NCBI GenBank assembly: GCA_014529385.2
Contig: CM043963.1
Coordinates: 73,017,912 to 73,081,911 of the forward strand
From: Adiantum capillus-veneris
Taxonomy: Eukaryota > Streptophyta > Polypodiopsida > Polypodiales > Pteridaceae
Direction of reading: 5' to 3'
Length of the DNA stretch: 64,000 nt
The notes under the pieces are model-generated. The model did not search any database. It was not told the origin of the DNA and saw only the letters and a list, made by a program, of their open reading frames with translations. Of the stretch, positions 44,954-56,329 are shown piece by piece. Position numbers and translations under genes: made by a program. Position 1 is the first letter of the stretch, and each line of letters starts with the position of its first letter.

Positions 44954-45430
44954 TTTTGGCGCACATTCTTTCGCTTCACAGAGGGGGATGACCTGAGGTT
45001 TGAGGAGACCCTAAGAATTTCTAGAGCTTTCTTCTACCATGTTTGTGCTCTAGTGTCGAAGGAGTTGCAGCCAAGAGCAATCCCTCAACAAATTCGAGAA
45101 GCTGTTCCAACACGTTCCCTGTCCGTGCGCAAGAAGGTGGCAATATTGCTACATTTGTCGGGTGTAGGGGGTCCACTGCACAACATGGCAAACCATTATG
45201 GTATTGGGCAATCCACGGTGTGTCAAGTGCTACGTCAGTTTGTGTCTGCAATATTGGAACACAAACACTCAATCATATGTGGGCCTAGGACTCCACAAGG
45301 TTGGTAGGCTCTCAAGGACGACTTTGAGGAGAAACATGGGCCGCAATCCTTTAGCAAGCCCAAAACGTCCGGATTTTGTGGCCTTTGTTGCCGCAACCAG
45401 CTATTGTCATCAGACATTCCTAAGTTGAGG
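44954..45430 (+). pseudogene. PIF/Harbinger transposase fragment (HARBI1-like N-terminal part)
   Basis: The frame from 44954 reads FWRTFFRFTEGDDLRFEETL, SRAFFYHVCALVSKELQPRA, VRKKVAILLHLSGVG and NHYGIGQSTVCQVLRQFV, then a stop (45305) and KDDFEEKHG. This is the helical/HTH region that precedes the DDE domain in Harbinger nucleases. The DDE core itself (starting at the usual GAIDG block) is not found. Near 45750-45830, GDFHQEDFERFTLSCRLFL faintly resembles the start of related plant Harbinger proteins. A fragment only. Confidence 0.72.
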
Positions 45431-45663
45431 AAGCTGCCTTTGACAGATCACGACCTCTTGGTGTTGAAAATTGGAATCATGGGTGACTTTGTACTTTGAT
45501 GGTTCATGAACTTTTTGTCTTGCTTATATAATTATTGGTGCGATTTGTTTTTAAAAAAGAGACGCAGAGAGAGGGAGGGAGATATTGAATGTGTGTACGC
45601 ATGGGCGTGTGTTTTCTCATGTGCCTTGAGCTGACTTTAAGGGCGCACACCGACACATGGTGC

Positions 45664-45665
<2 letters not shown>

Positions 45666-45719
<54 letters not shown>
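45666..45719. repeat. (GA)n microsatellite
   Basis: About 27 uninterrupted GA units. Confidence 0.97.
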
Positions 45720-45721
<2 letters not shown>

Positions 45722-45839
45722 CCAAGATGACACTCAAAGAAGCGCAACAATACGCCGGTGACTTCCACCAAGAAGATTTTGAAAGATTTACACTATCATG
45801 CAGATTATTCCTTCCCATAGTGATCAGGATAACACAATC

Positions 45840-47824
45840 TCAACAACGGTGAGCTTTGAAGGTAGGAGGTGTTATGGTTTTGGAATGATATCAAGCTTCA
45901 TGAAGAATATGCACTAGCTTCATGAAGGCGGTGAAAGTGGTGAATCCTAAGGGGCACAAGGCAAAGAATAAACAATTCAAAGGGGCACAATTGGCACAAA
46001 GGGTGAAGAATCCTTATAATGGGCATAGGTCGTAAGAGAGGGAAGAATCCAGAGAGATACAAATTGAGTCCACAGCTATATCTCCTAGCAGATGGTGTCT
46101 CTTGCTAGTGTTAGCAAATGGGAAAGAACTATGTGCATGGCTACATCACAACAAATAAGGGGGGTGCCCCACAATCACTGTGATGATCCCCTCTCTTTGC
46201 AACTAGCCTACAGATGAGCTACTCCTGCAAATATGACGAAGGCATCAAATGAAAGCTCGATGCAAATGAAAGATTGTTTACCTACTCTACACACATGGTC
46301 AAGTTGTGCATCTTGAGTCCTTGATCAACCTCCAAATTGGAGGAAAGTTCAAGCTAAAAGTAGACACCTACAAGTTGGAATTACAACATTCTAGCTAGAT
46401 TTTGAGCATGGTTTGAAGAATGAGAAAACTAAGAAATGCTTCAAATTTTGACCTAGCAGTCGATTAGTTTTTAGTATGTCCTTATTTTCTTCAATTACAA
46501 AAGTGTGTTTTTAGCAAGCCCTTGCTGGAACACCATCTGAAAACACTGTTATCGGTATGTGTCCATGCAATTTTTTGTTGAGAGGGTCATGTTCAAGAAA
46601 GTCGGTTGTTCTCTTTCTGTTAAACCATTGAGCTTCCTCCTTATTGAAACATGCAAACTAGAAGTACAGTAAAAATTTACAAATTTATACGATTTTTGAG
46701 CTATTTTATATATTTTGTATCGATTTTTATTCCCTTTTTAAATGTTTGTAGTCTAGTAATCTTGATTTTCAAACACCTCAAGATTAAGCTGAGGCAGACC
46801 TTTCCCAAACATGGACCCAATTGAGGCGTGACATTGGAGGTAGGAGGACTATCGGCCTTTCTAGCCTTTGCACACAAATGCCCCTAGCTAATTTTTCAAA
46901 CATCTCGCATTTGTGTACGAGGGCTACAAAGGCCAATATTCCCCCTACCTCCAATGTCAAACCTAGCTAGCTAAGCAAAGACAAGACAATAGAAGCACGT
47001 GATGTTTCCATACTTCACAATGTGGGAATAGTAGGGGGAGGAATAATGGCTTCTTTTGACAAAATTACTCACCCTATTAGTAAAGGCAACAATCTTGCGC
47101 CCATACCAAACCTAGTTGTGCCAATCCAATAGAAAGTTATGATGTTGAAAAAAATAGAAATACTAAGAGAATGAGGAGCTCTTTTTTATAGAAAAATTTG
47201 TCAAAATCGTCTTGTTTTTGTTAGTGTGGATCTAGCCTTGTGTTTCAATACTAATTTTTTTCTTTATAGCTATTTTCCATGGGCCGTACATTTGTAACTA
47301 CACCTAAAATAGGAAAAGTTATTCTTTTTTATGGGAGCATTCTACCACTACTCTAAAAAAGAGGTTTCTAGCTTTACACAATTCAAATTGGTCTAGAATT
47401 GAGAAAGAGGTTTCTTGAATGGACACAATTAAAAGTGTTTGTAAGACTCATGCTTGTGCAAAATTGCTAGTATCTTTATAATTGTTTACTTTAGTCCTTA
47501 TGCTATTATAGTTTATAGCAAAGATTTCTATTTTACAGCCATCACTAGCTCATTAGACCTGCATATTAGAGGACTTGAAACTTATAGACAATCGTCCTAA
47601 AGTTGCATACATTGTAATAGCACTATATATCTTTCTATTGACATGTCACAAAATTTCAATTTTGGGCATTTCTAGCTTCGTATCTACTTATTAGTGATTG
47701 TGTAATATATATAAGCTACAACAAAATATTGAAATCACTTGAAAAATAACACCTCTACCCGCTCCCTTGGTTTGTGTGCTAAAAATTAAGAGAGCTCCTT
47801 GCTTTTTTGTTATTGTAGCTTGCT
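45840..47824. other. Non-coding interior of the MULE
   Basis: No gene recognised apart from the hairpin at 46829-46959. AT-rich to the right end. Confidence 0.5.
46829..46959. repeat. Hairpin with arms of about 52 bp
   Basis: TGACATTGGAGGTAGG at the left end pairs with CCTACCTCCAATGTCA at the right. GGCCTTT...GCACACAAATGC pairs with GCATTTGTGTAC...AAAGGCC. The loop is about 25 bp. It looks like a small foldback MITE. Confidence 0.88.
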
Positions 47825-47889
47825 CTTTTGCTCGGTTTAGAGATTGCTCGCAAAATCTTGCTCCGAGTTAGGGATCCTTCTGAGAGTAG

Positions 47890-49040
47890 ATTGAGAGGAA
47901 GAAGGAGTATCTTACGAGAAAGACGTACATCTCCTCACATAATCACTCATATTAGCATAGCTTAGCTTAGTAATTAGCTTGGTAGAGGAGATGAGCATGC
48001 ATTGAAGCTTGGCTCTTGGTTGGATTTGCATCCACATGCCAAGAGTGTGTCGATGTAGGCTTCTATCTCACAAGCTTGGAGTAGGTGATGAGTTCTCCAT
48101 TAAAGCTTGGGAAGAGATAGTCTTCTTTACTTCACACATGAGATTGTGTGAGTGTGTGTGTGATAATGCCTTGCAAAAATCAGCCCCCTCTCTCTCTTGG
48201 GCGAGCCCTCTTGCTAATTGCTCTTGCTATCTTCCCATTGGACCTCCCCAGGGCTAGCCAATGACTATTAAGCGTCATAAGTGATAGTCTTCTGACATGT
48301 GTCCCCCTTTCCCCTTTTGTGAGAGCTTTAGGTAATTTAATAATTCAACTAAACTCTCATTGGACCCCTTTGCCTCCTGGCCAATAGGAATCAGGCAAGC
48401 CATTGGGCTACTGAATGCTCATTGGACCCCTTGGGAGGCTGTCCAATAGTCATCCACGAGACTTAATTTTCATTGGTTCTTTTTATTAAGTGCTTTTAAA
48501 TTAATTAAAATAGATTTAATCTAGCCTAATTCTCATTGGTCCACCTCCAAGGCCATCCAATAGAAATTGGGTACACCTTGTGGGCATCTGGGCTAGGGAG
48601 CTGACATGTGTCCCTCATTCCCTTTGTGTACAGGAAGCTTGTGTGTGTGTGTGTGTGTGTGTGGATTTCTCTCTCATCCCATACATGCGAGGATCTCCTC
48701 CTCCCAAGTAGGGATTGCAAAAACTTTTTTGTACGCACACAAAGCATCCAATTCCCTTAAGGTTGACCTTTCGACACAACCTTTGAATTTTGGAACCTTA
48801 ACATTTTGGAAGTCTTAATGGGCTGAACCTTAGGGTCTTTTTAGACCATTGTTGCACATGGCTCTTTTGCAGATGCCCACCCCTTTGGATCCCTATTTTC
48901 CTTCCTTCGGATCCCTACTGTGTCCCGTCTACTAACTTAACCAATATTCTAGCTTTTTCTCCGCTGACACTTCCCCATATTAAATGATCATTTAATATGA
49001 GAAAATCATTTAGGAGAATTAGATATTGATTATTATGACA
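47890..49040 (-). repeat. Gypsy-2 3' LTR, segment 2
   Basis: It matches about 56771-58006 of the 5' LTR, apart from a duplication there. It ends at ATTATGACA. Confidence 0.92.
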
Positions 49041-49382
49041 TTACCTCTCTCTTGAAATCATAGTCGTCCTCGACTATGGTGTAGAGAAGATAAAGCATAT
49101 TCATGAGTCCTTTTCTTAGTAGGTAGAGGATCCCTATGTTACCCTACGACATCATTCCACAATGGATGACTAGTCCATTTAGGGCTTGAAAGCCTGAGGC
49201 TGCCGCAAGCATGTCTGCACATTAGTCCCTCAGTCTTCCATAGTAGAGTGACAAGCTCTACTTGGTGTTTGGGAGACGTCGTCTCCGCAAACTTGATCTA
49301 AGCATGCATACTACTTCATCTTTGTGCACAATAAAGAAAAAGAGAGTCTTATAAGACAAAAACTTTGTTCATTTTTTACATT

Positions 49383-51027
49383 TTGTACATTTTCTTACTC
49401 TTGGGAAGCATTGTAAGCATTGACAATCGTTTTAGGTTATCCTTTAATTGTATGCCTTGCATCCATCTAGCATCTTCAAAAGGATAATTCTTAAACTTAA
49501 TAAGACATCGTCGGATAGTCTTACTGCCTCTTGGTACCTTGTCTTCATGTCAGAGAATGGACTCAGGCTGCAGCACCTCCTCTTGGTCCTCGATCTCCGG
49601 TGGATCTTCAATAGTTGGTTCTTGAGGTGGCTCTCCTTTGTAAGGCTTTAATAGGCTCACATGGAAAGAATTGTGTTATTGAGCCAATGATTGGGCAACT
49701 TGAGTTGATAGGCCATCTCATTGATTGGCCTAAGAATCTGGAAGGGACCATAGTACCGTTTTGCTAGTTTGCATAGTACTTTTGGTGTCCCGTAGGATTC
49801 TTGCCCGTCGTGTGCCTTAATCGAGCCTTGGGAAACTTTAATAAGACCCAATCATTTTCTTTAAAGGTTTGGGCTCTTCTGTGCTTGTCAGCAGCAGCCT
49901 TTTGCCTTTGTTGTGAGATAGAGATAGCATCCTTAATCTTTTGAAAAGATTCTTGTAGGTCTTGGCTATACTCATCTGCAGCGAAGATCTTCCCATGTAC
50001 CTTAAGTAGCAAGGGACTTTTTGATCTTCCCTCAATTACCTCGAAAGGTGCTTTTCCGGTGGAAGTATGTACAGTGTTAATGTAAGCATACTCCACTAAG
50101 GGTAAGTACTTCTCCCATTGGGATCTTTGATCTACTTCCGTTACATAGGCTTTTAGTAGATCGAGAATTGTTAGGTTAGCTATTTCACTTTGGCCATCCG
50201 TTTGTGGATGATAGGCCGAAGAGAAGTTTAGCCTTGTCCCTAAATTCTCAAAGAGACCCTTCCAGAAATTACTGGTCATTCTAGGATCTCTATCCGATAC
50301 TATGGACATTGGCAAGCCATGGTACTTGAAAATTTGTGAAATGAAGAGGGTTGCCATTTGATGGGCTTTGATAGTCTTTTTGACAGGTATAAAATGAGCT
50401 TGTTTACTGAACCTGTCTACTATCGTCCATATTCCCATATTCCCATGGATAAACTTATGCAATCCAAAGATAAAATCCATGGATATGCTCTCCCATGGTG
50501 AATTAGGGATTGGCAAGGGTTGAAGCAATCCAAGTTGCTTCCCTCTATCAAATTTTGTCTCTTGGCATACCACACATTTAGAAACATACTCTTGTATGTT
50601 CACTTTCATGGTAGGCCAATAGAAATATGTTTCAATTCCCTTTAAGGTAGACTGAATACCTCTATGCCCCGCATAAGGTGGAGCATGTGATTCATACATT
50701 ACTTTCTCACGTAGTGAGCTAGTAACACATAGTCTATTGCCGTAGAGAAGATAACCATCTTGTAAAGTAAATGGTTCTTCTTTCTTCCCTAATGCAAGGG
50801 CTGAAATCACATCTCTAAAATTGGGATCAATAGCGTACTCATCTATCATTGAAGATAGATCATTGTGAGTTGCTATGGAAACTGCATTCACTCTCGGCCG
50901 TCTTGAGAGTGCATCAGCTACTTGATTATGCTTGCCAGCAATGTGAGCAATATGAAAATGAAATTGAGAAAGGAAATTTGCCCACCTCATTTGTTTGTCG
51001 GAGAGCTTGGTCTGCGTCATGAAGTAC
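49383..51027 (-). pseudogene. Gypsy-2 integrase with chromodomain-like tail; RNase H end
   Basis: The right end begins with the last RNase H residues (MRWANFLSQFHFHIAHIAG, NQVADALSRRP), the part beyond the piggyBac-like insertion. Integrase: HAPPYAGHRG and CVVCQETK (zinc site), MDFIFGLHK (first Asp), MSIVSDRDPRM (second Asp), YHPQTDGQSEIANL (Glu). Then a frame change near 49800, YGPFQILRPINEMAYQLKLP, and LIKFKNYPFEDARWM with a VLQPESIL block, a chromodomain signature. The catalytic triad is intact. The chromodomain would direct insertion into heterochromatin. Confidence 0.9.
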
Positions 51028-51031
51028 TTAA

Positions 51032-52364
51032 CACTAGAATGGTAACCTAACAGGACATAAAAGTGTCCTTTCAGGGTTTTGGGAAAAAAATTCCAAAACC
51101 ATAGTAGATCCACTCATTTTGAAAAATCCTTTCATGAGCTTATAGTTCAATAACTACTACATATGGAAAAAATAAGAAACTTGTAATTTTTCTCATCCCT
51201 TGGTCACTACAAGCCTCCAAAGTTGATGGACCAATGCATTTTGCCCAAAACAACAATTTCTTACAGTTGATTGCATATAAGAGTGGAGATTTTTGTAGGA
51301 CATGAGATAAAATTCCCCGTTAACTTCAATGGGTTGGTGACCAAAATATGGTTGCTTTTACCTCACTAATTTTTTTTGGGCAAAAAAAATAGGTACAAAA
51401 AAGTTGCATTTTTGCCATTCTGCGGACCTATCATCAAAGTTTCTATAGTCACGCTCAATACAGATACTATATACATGTTTTCTTAGTTCCCTTTGGGCCT
51501 CTGGATTCAAAAGGATCCATGCAGCATGTCAAAAGGATAATGGATCTCTTACAATTGGAACCTTGGGGGCAATGATAAAGTGCTAAATACAGCAAACATG
51601 AAAAAATTGGGTTTAGCATTATGACCTCTAGAAACCCATAGAAACTACTCAATATCTAGCCAAGTTTGTAGTCTATGATTAGATATGGTCACTACTTACA
51701 AAATACACACAATTGGTCTAAGAAACTAGAAATATTGAGAAAGTTATACTTGCTACTCTAAAATGTATCGTATTCTTCAGCAATCAAAAAACTCAACCAT
51801 CATCATATACTATGCTATATAGCATATTAGGTCCCCCAAAACTCAAGGAAGATTAGTTTTATGTTATACATTACAGTTACACAATCAAAATTGAATTTGG
51901 ATATCAAGAAAGCCACCAAGAAAATCATAAAAGTGCTAATTTTGGCCAAAAAACAGGATTATGCAATTCTTGTAAATTGGTCATAACTTTCAATTTTAAC
52001 ACTTAGCTCTCCCTACAAGCATCAAAACATGTTGATAACTATGAAGGCCTAACCTCTAGCCATCTAAACCTCACAAACATGAAGTTTAGAGTGATATAGT
52101 TGCCAAAAATTGAAAAAAAGCCAAAAACAGGACCCGTTTTTTCACACATTTTAGGTTCAAAAATGTTGTGCAAGAGTAAGGCTAATGGTGAGATCGCTAC
52201 TCAAAAAAAAATGCTAAGTTTTTTTCAGCTCATAAGGCAACTTTGTGGATATATAGCACCTAGAAGTTCACTTTCATACTCTTCAAATAATTCAAGCAAA
52301 ATGGTCACTTAACAGGACACAAAAGTGTCCAAGGACATAAAAGTGTCCTGTTACCATTCTAGTG
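51032..52364. mobile_element. piggyBac-like non-autonomous element (TTAA target)
   Basis: A 1333-bp insertion in Gypsy-2 RNase H, flanked by TTAA at 51028-51031 and 52365-52368. Both ends begin CACTAGAATGGTAAC (the right one in reverse complement), followed inward by ACAGGACA and the palindromic word GGACA-TAAAA-GTGTCC. Removing the element with one TTAA restores the RNase H reading frame. TTAA duplication with C-A/C-CTAGAA-type ends is the piggyBac pattern. No transposase frame is present; the interior is AT-rich and non-coding. Confidence 0.85.
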
Positions 52365-52368
52365 TTAA

Positions 52369-53416
52369 GACTTTGGTGATCCGTTCGCAGAATGAAAGGA
52401 GTCCCCAATAAATAGTGCTTCCATGAGTCGAAGGCATGTAGAACTGCAAGGAGTTCCTTTCCATATATGCGTAGAGCTTGCTCAACAGGGTCGAGCCTTC
52501 GACTCTCATAGCCTATGGCGTGCCCTTCTTGGAGCAAAACAGCTCCAAGTCAATCACCACAAGCATCACATTGGACCTCAAATGGTTTTGAGAGATCCGG
52601 TAGTGTAAGCACAGGTTGAGAGATAAGCTTTTCTTTAAGCTTTTCGAAAGCATTGTTCTCCTTAGCAGACCATGTATACCTACCGCTTTTCTTTTTTAGG
52701 TCATGTAATGGTTCCGCAATTTGTGAGAACTTTTCTATGAAGCGTCTATAATATGCACACATACCTATAAAGCTTCTTAGTTCATGAAGATTCCTTGGTT
52801 TAGGCCATCCTTTTATTACCTCTAACTTTGATGGATCCATTTGGATGCCATCTTGAGATATAATGTGACCTAAATACTGAATCTCTTGCAAGAAAAATTA
52901 ACTTTTCTTTTGATTAACATAAAGTTTATTCTCTCTTAAAACTTGAAATATTACCTGGAGGTGTTGCTTGTGTTCGTCTAATGAATTAGAGTAGATGATA
53001 ATATCATCAAAGAACACTCCAGTGAAGGTTCGATGAGGCCTGAACAGCTTCTCCATCAAGCGGTTGAATGTGGCTGGTGCATTGGTCAAGCCAAAAGGCA
53101 TGACAATGTATTCATAAAGACCAAATGTGGTGCGAAATGCGGTCTTTACAATGTCTTGATGAACTATCCTTATTTGATGATAGCCACTTTTTAGGTCAAT
53201 CGTACTGAAGTAGGTTGATCCTTGTAGCTTATCAAATAGGTCTTCTACCTGTGGAACGGGAAACCTATTCTTGATAGTGATCCTATTTAGTGCTCTATAG
53301 TCAACACACATACGATATGTGCCGTCTTTCTTTTGCACTAATAGCACAGGTGAGCAAAATGGAGATGAGCTAGGCCTAACCATGCCCTTCTCAACTAACT
53401 CATGCACTTGCCACAT
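52369..53416 (-). pseudogene. Gypsy-2 reverse transcriptase and first part of RNase H
   Basis: RT blocks: CSPVLLVQKKDGTYRMCVDY, NRFPVPQVEDLFDKLQG, STIDLKSGYHQIRI, MPFGLTNAPATFNRLM and the intact catalytic VFFDDIIIYS. A stop near 52895 and another near 52540-52550 interrupt it. RNase H shows LPDLSKPFEVQCDA, AIGYESRRLDPVEQALRIYG and LLAVLHAFDSWKHYL, and is cut at TDHQSL by the piggyBac-like element. Confidence 0.92.
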
Positions 53417-53659
53417 AATCTCCTCTTGTTGAGCCTGAGAAACTCTATAAGGAGGTTTTTTAGGCGGTGAACTTCCTGGAAGAAGTTCACTTGCATGGTC
53501 ATCATTACCTCGTTTAGGAGGTAGCTAACAAGGGATTTTGTCAATAAAAACATCTTGAAACCCCTTGAGAAAATTGGATAACTCTAATTTCTTTTGGTTG
53601 CTTTTATTTTCTTTTGCTAAAGCATTAGGTTCATTTTGAGAATCTTTAACAAAAATCAT

Positions 53660-55910
53660 TTACACGGAAATAGAGCTCTTTATTGACTTGTTGAAAGCTG
53701 GTGTATGTACAATGGGGATAGTTTTACCCATTTCCTTAGCATCTATATACATGTCTTTTTCCCTAAACTTAAATGAGATTCTCCTTTCAGGGAATTTAAC
53801 ATTGGCAGCCAGGCGATCAAACCATGGTGCCCCTAGGATTACATCCTCATGCTTGAGAGGAGAGATAAAGAAGTCCTCTTTGTCCACATAGCTTTGAACA
53901 TGAAGCCTCAATTTCCCGATTAAGGGAGTGACTGAAGCTTCTTGCTCCTTGAAAGCACTGTCTGCGGGTAGGACATCTCCCATCTCATAAGCTTGTATGC
54001 CTAGCTTGGTGGCCAACTCTATAGATATAAAATTGTGAGTAGAACCAGGGTCAAAGAGAATAAAAGAATTATGTTCTCTTACCTTTCCCCAAGCATGGCA
54101 TAGAGGAGATCCTTTGTGATGAGTTTGGTGACTCTCCTCCTCTTGGATTTCAACCAAGGAAGCTCTAGGAGGATCTTGGCGGTTGTTCTTTTGGGGACAA
54201 GCACAGTACGCATGCCCTTGTTCGCCGCACTTGAAACACTGGTTATCCTTGCGATAATGCTCAAGCTCTTCATGAGAGAGTTTGTTTTTACCTTTGTAAA
54301 CTCCCTTCTCTTTAGATTTGTTGGACTTTCCCTTAGGAGACTTTTGGACATTGTCCTTCCCCTTAGGCTCGTTGGAACCCTTGTTCTCCGTGGGCTTATT
54401 ATTTCTTTTAGCCCCCGTTTGGAAATTGATTCGTGAGGCCACCATAGTATGGTGTATTACCACCGATATGGTACGTGGCCTTTGGGAGTTGACATACTCC
54501 GCCATTTCTTCGATTAAGCCCGCACAAAATTGTTGCTTTTGCTCTCCAAAATCCAACTTTTTGAAGACAGTGGCTTTGAGTTGTAGGTCCCAAAACTTGT
54601 CTACATATTTGTGGATGGATTCATAGGGAGAGAGCTTTAAGCTTCGCCATTCGGTGAGTACTTTGTATTTGGCATCGGTGGCCAAAAACTGCTTCATAAT
54701 GAAAGCTCTTAAAGCTTTCCATGTTCGTGGAGCTTCACCGTTGGCTCGTAGGCTAGAACACCATTGCCTGGAGACTTTTGAAAGTGCATAGCTACATGGG
54801 GTAGCTTAGAGGACTCCGTGAAGCCCTCATCTCCAAACGCCGCATCAAATTGCTGGATAAAGGCCAAGACTTTGTCCGTAGCACCAAAGGTACCATCATA
54901 GGTAAGGAAAGAGATGCTCTTCCCTCCCTCTTTGAATTTCTTCAGCTTGGATGACCTCTTCCAGGCGGCATAGGATTTCCTATGGCCTCTTCTTTTTGAT
55001 GGTTCAAAGGATGCACCATCACTTTCTTCCAAAGGTGTAGAAGAGGGTGACCTCTTTCTCGCCTTTTTCCTATTGCTGGATAAAGGCCAAGACTTTGTCC
55101 GTAGCACCAAAGGTACCATTGTAGGTAAGGAAAGAGATGCTCTTCCCTCCCTCTTTGAATTTCTTCAGCTTGGACGACCTCTTCCAGGCGGCATAGGATT
55201 TCCTATGGCCTCTTCTTTTTGATGGTTCAAAGGTTGCACCATCACTTTCTTCAGAAGGTGAAGAATTTGAATAAGGTGGAGAAGAGGGTGACCTCTTTCT
55301 CGCCGTTTTCTTGTCTTGATCTTCGGCGTCTTCACCACATCACTTTCATAAGAGGAAGAGGATGAAGAAGATGGAGAAGAGGATGTCCTCTTTCTTGCCT
55401 TTTTCTTCTCTTGCTTTTTATCATCCCTCTTTGAATTATGATGTGGAGAAGAGTGCGATGGTCTTCTCCGTTTTGGTGGTGATGGAGAGCGTTTAGCCCG
55501 CCGTCTTCGTGGAGCCATCTCCGCCAAGGTGGCAGGAGACTCACTTCTTTCTTGTTCCTTCGGTCCAGAAGCTCTTGAGTTCTCCTTTGGGAAGGAGATG
55601 CATCATCAAGAAGTAAATTCTTGAGCCCTTCATATGGATTCTCTTCTTCTTCCCGAATCAGAGAGAGACCTCTTTTGGGAATCTCACAAGGAGGCTTCCT
55701 AGGTGTTCTCTCATCATGGTGATGAGCTTGGAGAATCTCGTGAGCACGGAGCTGCCGTTGCACTTCACTTTGGAGAAATGGATTGCCCATGGCTTGTTGA
55801 AGCCTAGAAACAAGATAGTTAACAAGCATCGGAGCATCATCAGTAGCTTGCTCAGTAGCAAAATCAAAGTTATCAATATTAATTTCACTCTCTTTACTAT
55901 TGTCAGTCAT
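53660..55910 (-). pseudogene. Gypsy-2 gag and protease
   Basis: Gag starts at the ATG 55910 (MTDNSKESEINIDNFDF), with a long Arg/Ser/Lys-rich spacer. A 223-bp tandem duplication shifts frame. The capsid region (VLTEWRSLKLSPYESIHKYV; FCAGLIEEMAEYV) and the zinc knuckle CFKCGEQGHAYCACP follow. The retropepsin site reads LFDPGSTHNFIS, with Pro in place of the usual Ser/Thr after Asp. The frame ends at 53660. The region to 53417 (the gag-pol linker) contains a TAG near 53527. Confidence 0.88.
54850..55295. repeat. Tandem duplication of about 223 bp in Gypsy-2 gag
   Basis: TTGCTGGATAAAGGCC begins at 54850, and the same run, broken only by a line change, begins again at 55073. The copies differ by a few bases. 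223 is not a multiple of three. Confidence 0.92.
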
Positions 55911-56316
55911 TCTAACAACTTTTAGGTGTAAACTTTTTAGGTGTAAACTTTTTAGGTGTACTTTGGCACTTCAAGCCCTAGTTGCTACTCCTCTTTACCC
56001 CTTTAGAAAAAGCACTCAAGCTACTGTACCCGTGGCTCAAATACCATTAATTGTAAGGAATAGAAGAGAGGGTCTTTCAACACCAAAACAGCACTGGCTC
56101 CTGTCAAGCTTCTAATAGCTCAATAGTGGTTAAGTCGTAGGACTCCACTATTAAGACCATAGCTCTCGACGGCGATGCCCCGTTAACTGCATGAAGGCAG
56201 GCGCATTGCAAGGCTGAAAAATCCCTATTCTACTTACTCACACGCAATTAATAATACCATACATTTATAGCTAGCTTGAGGACCTCCCTTCTTGAGCAAG
56301 AAAAGAGAAACCTTGT

Positions 56317-56328
56317 GCTCTGATACCA
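56317..56328 (-). other. Gypsy-2 primer-binding site (Met-tRNA type)
   Basis: Minus strand TGGTATCAGAGC, one base inside the 5' LTR end. Its presence confirms the minus orientation. Confidence 0.93.
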
Positions 56329-56329
56329 A

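Larger units (their letters stand above)
42226..47880. mobile_element. MULE-like transposon (Pack-MULE) within the Gypsy-2 LTR
   Basis: A 5655-bp insertion flanked by TGAGAGTAG at 42217-42225 and 47881-47889. The uninterrupted LTR at 56760 has this nonamer once. The ends are imperfect inverted repeats of about 50 bp: the left reads CGAGCAAAGTTTTTCGAGCA and the reverse complement of the right reads GGAGCAAGATTTTGCGAGCA. A 9-bp duplication with long inverted repeats is the Mutator signature. No MULE transposase was seen. It carries an eS25 gene copy, a Harbinger transposase fragment, several GA microsatellites and a hairpin, so it is non-autonomous. Confidence 0.85.
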
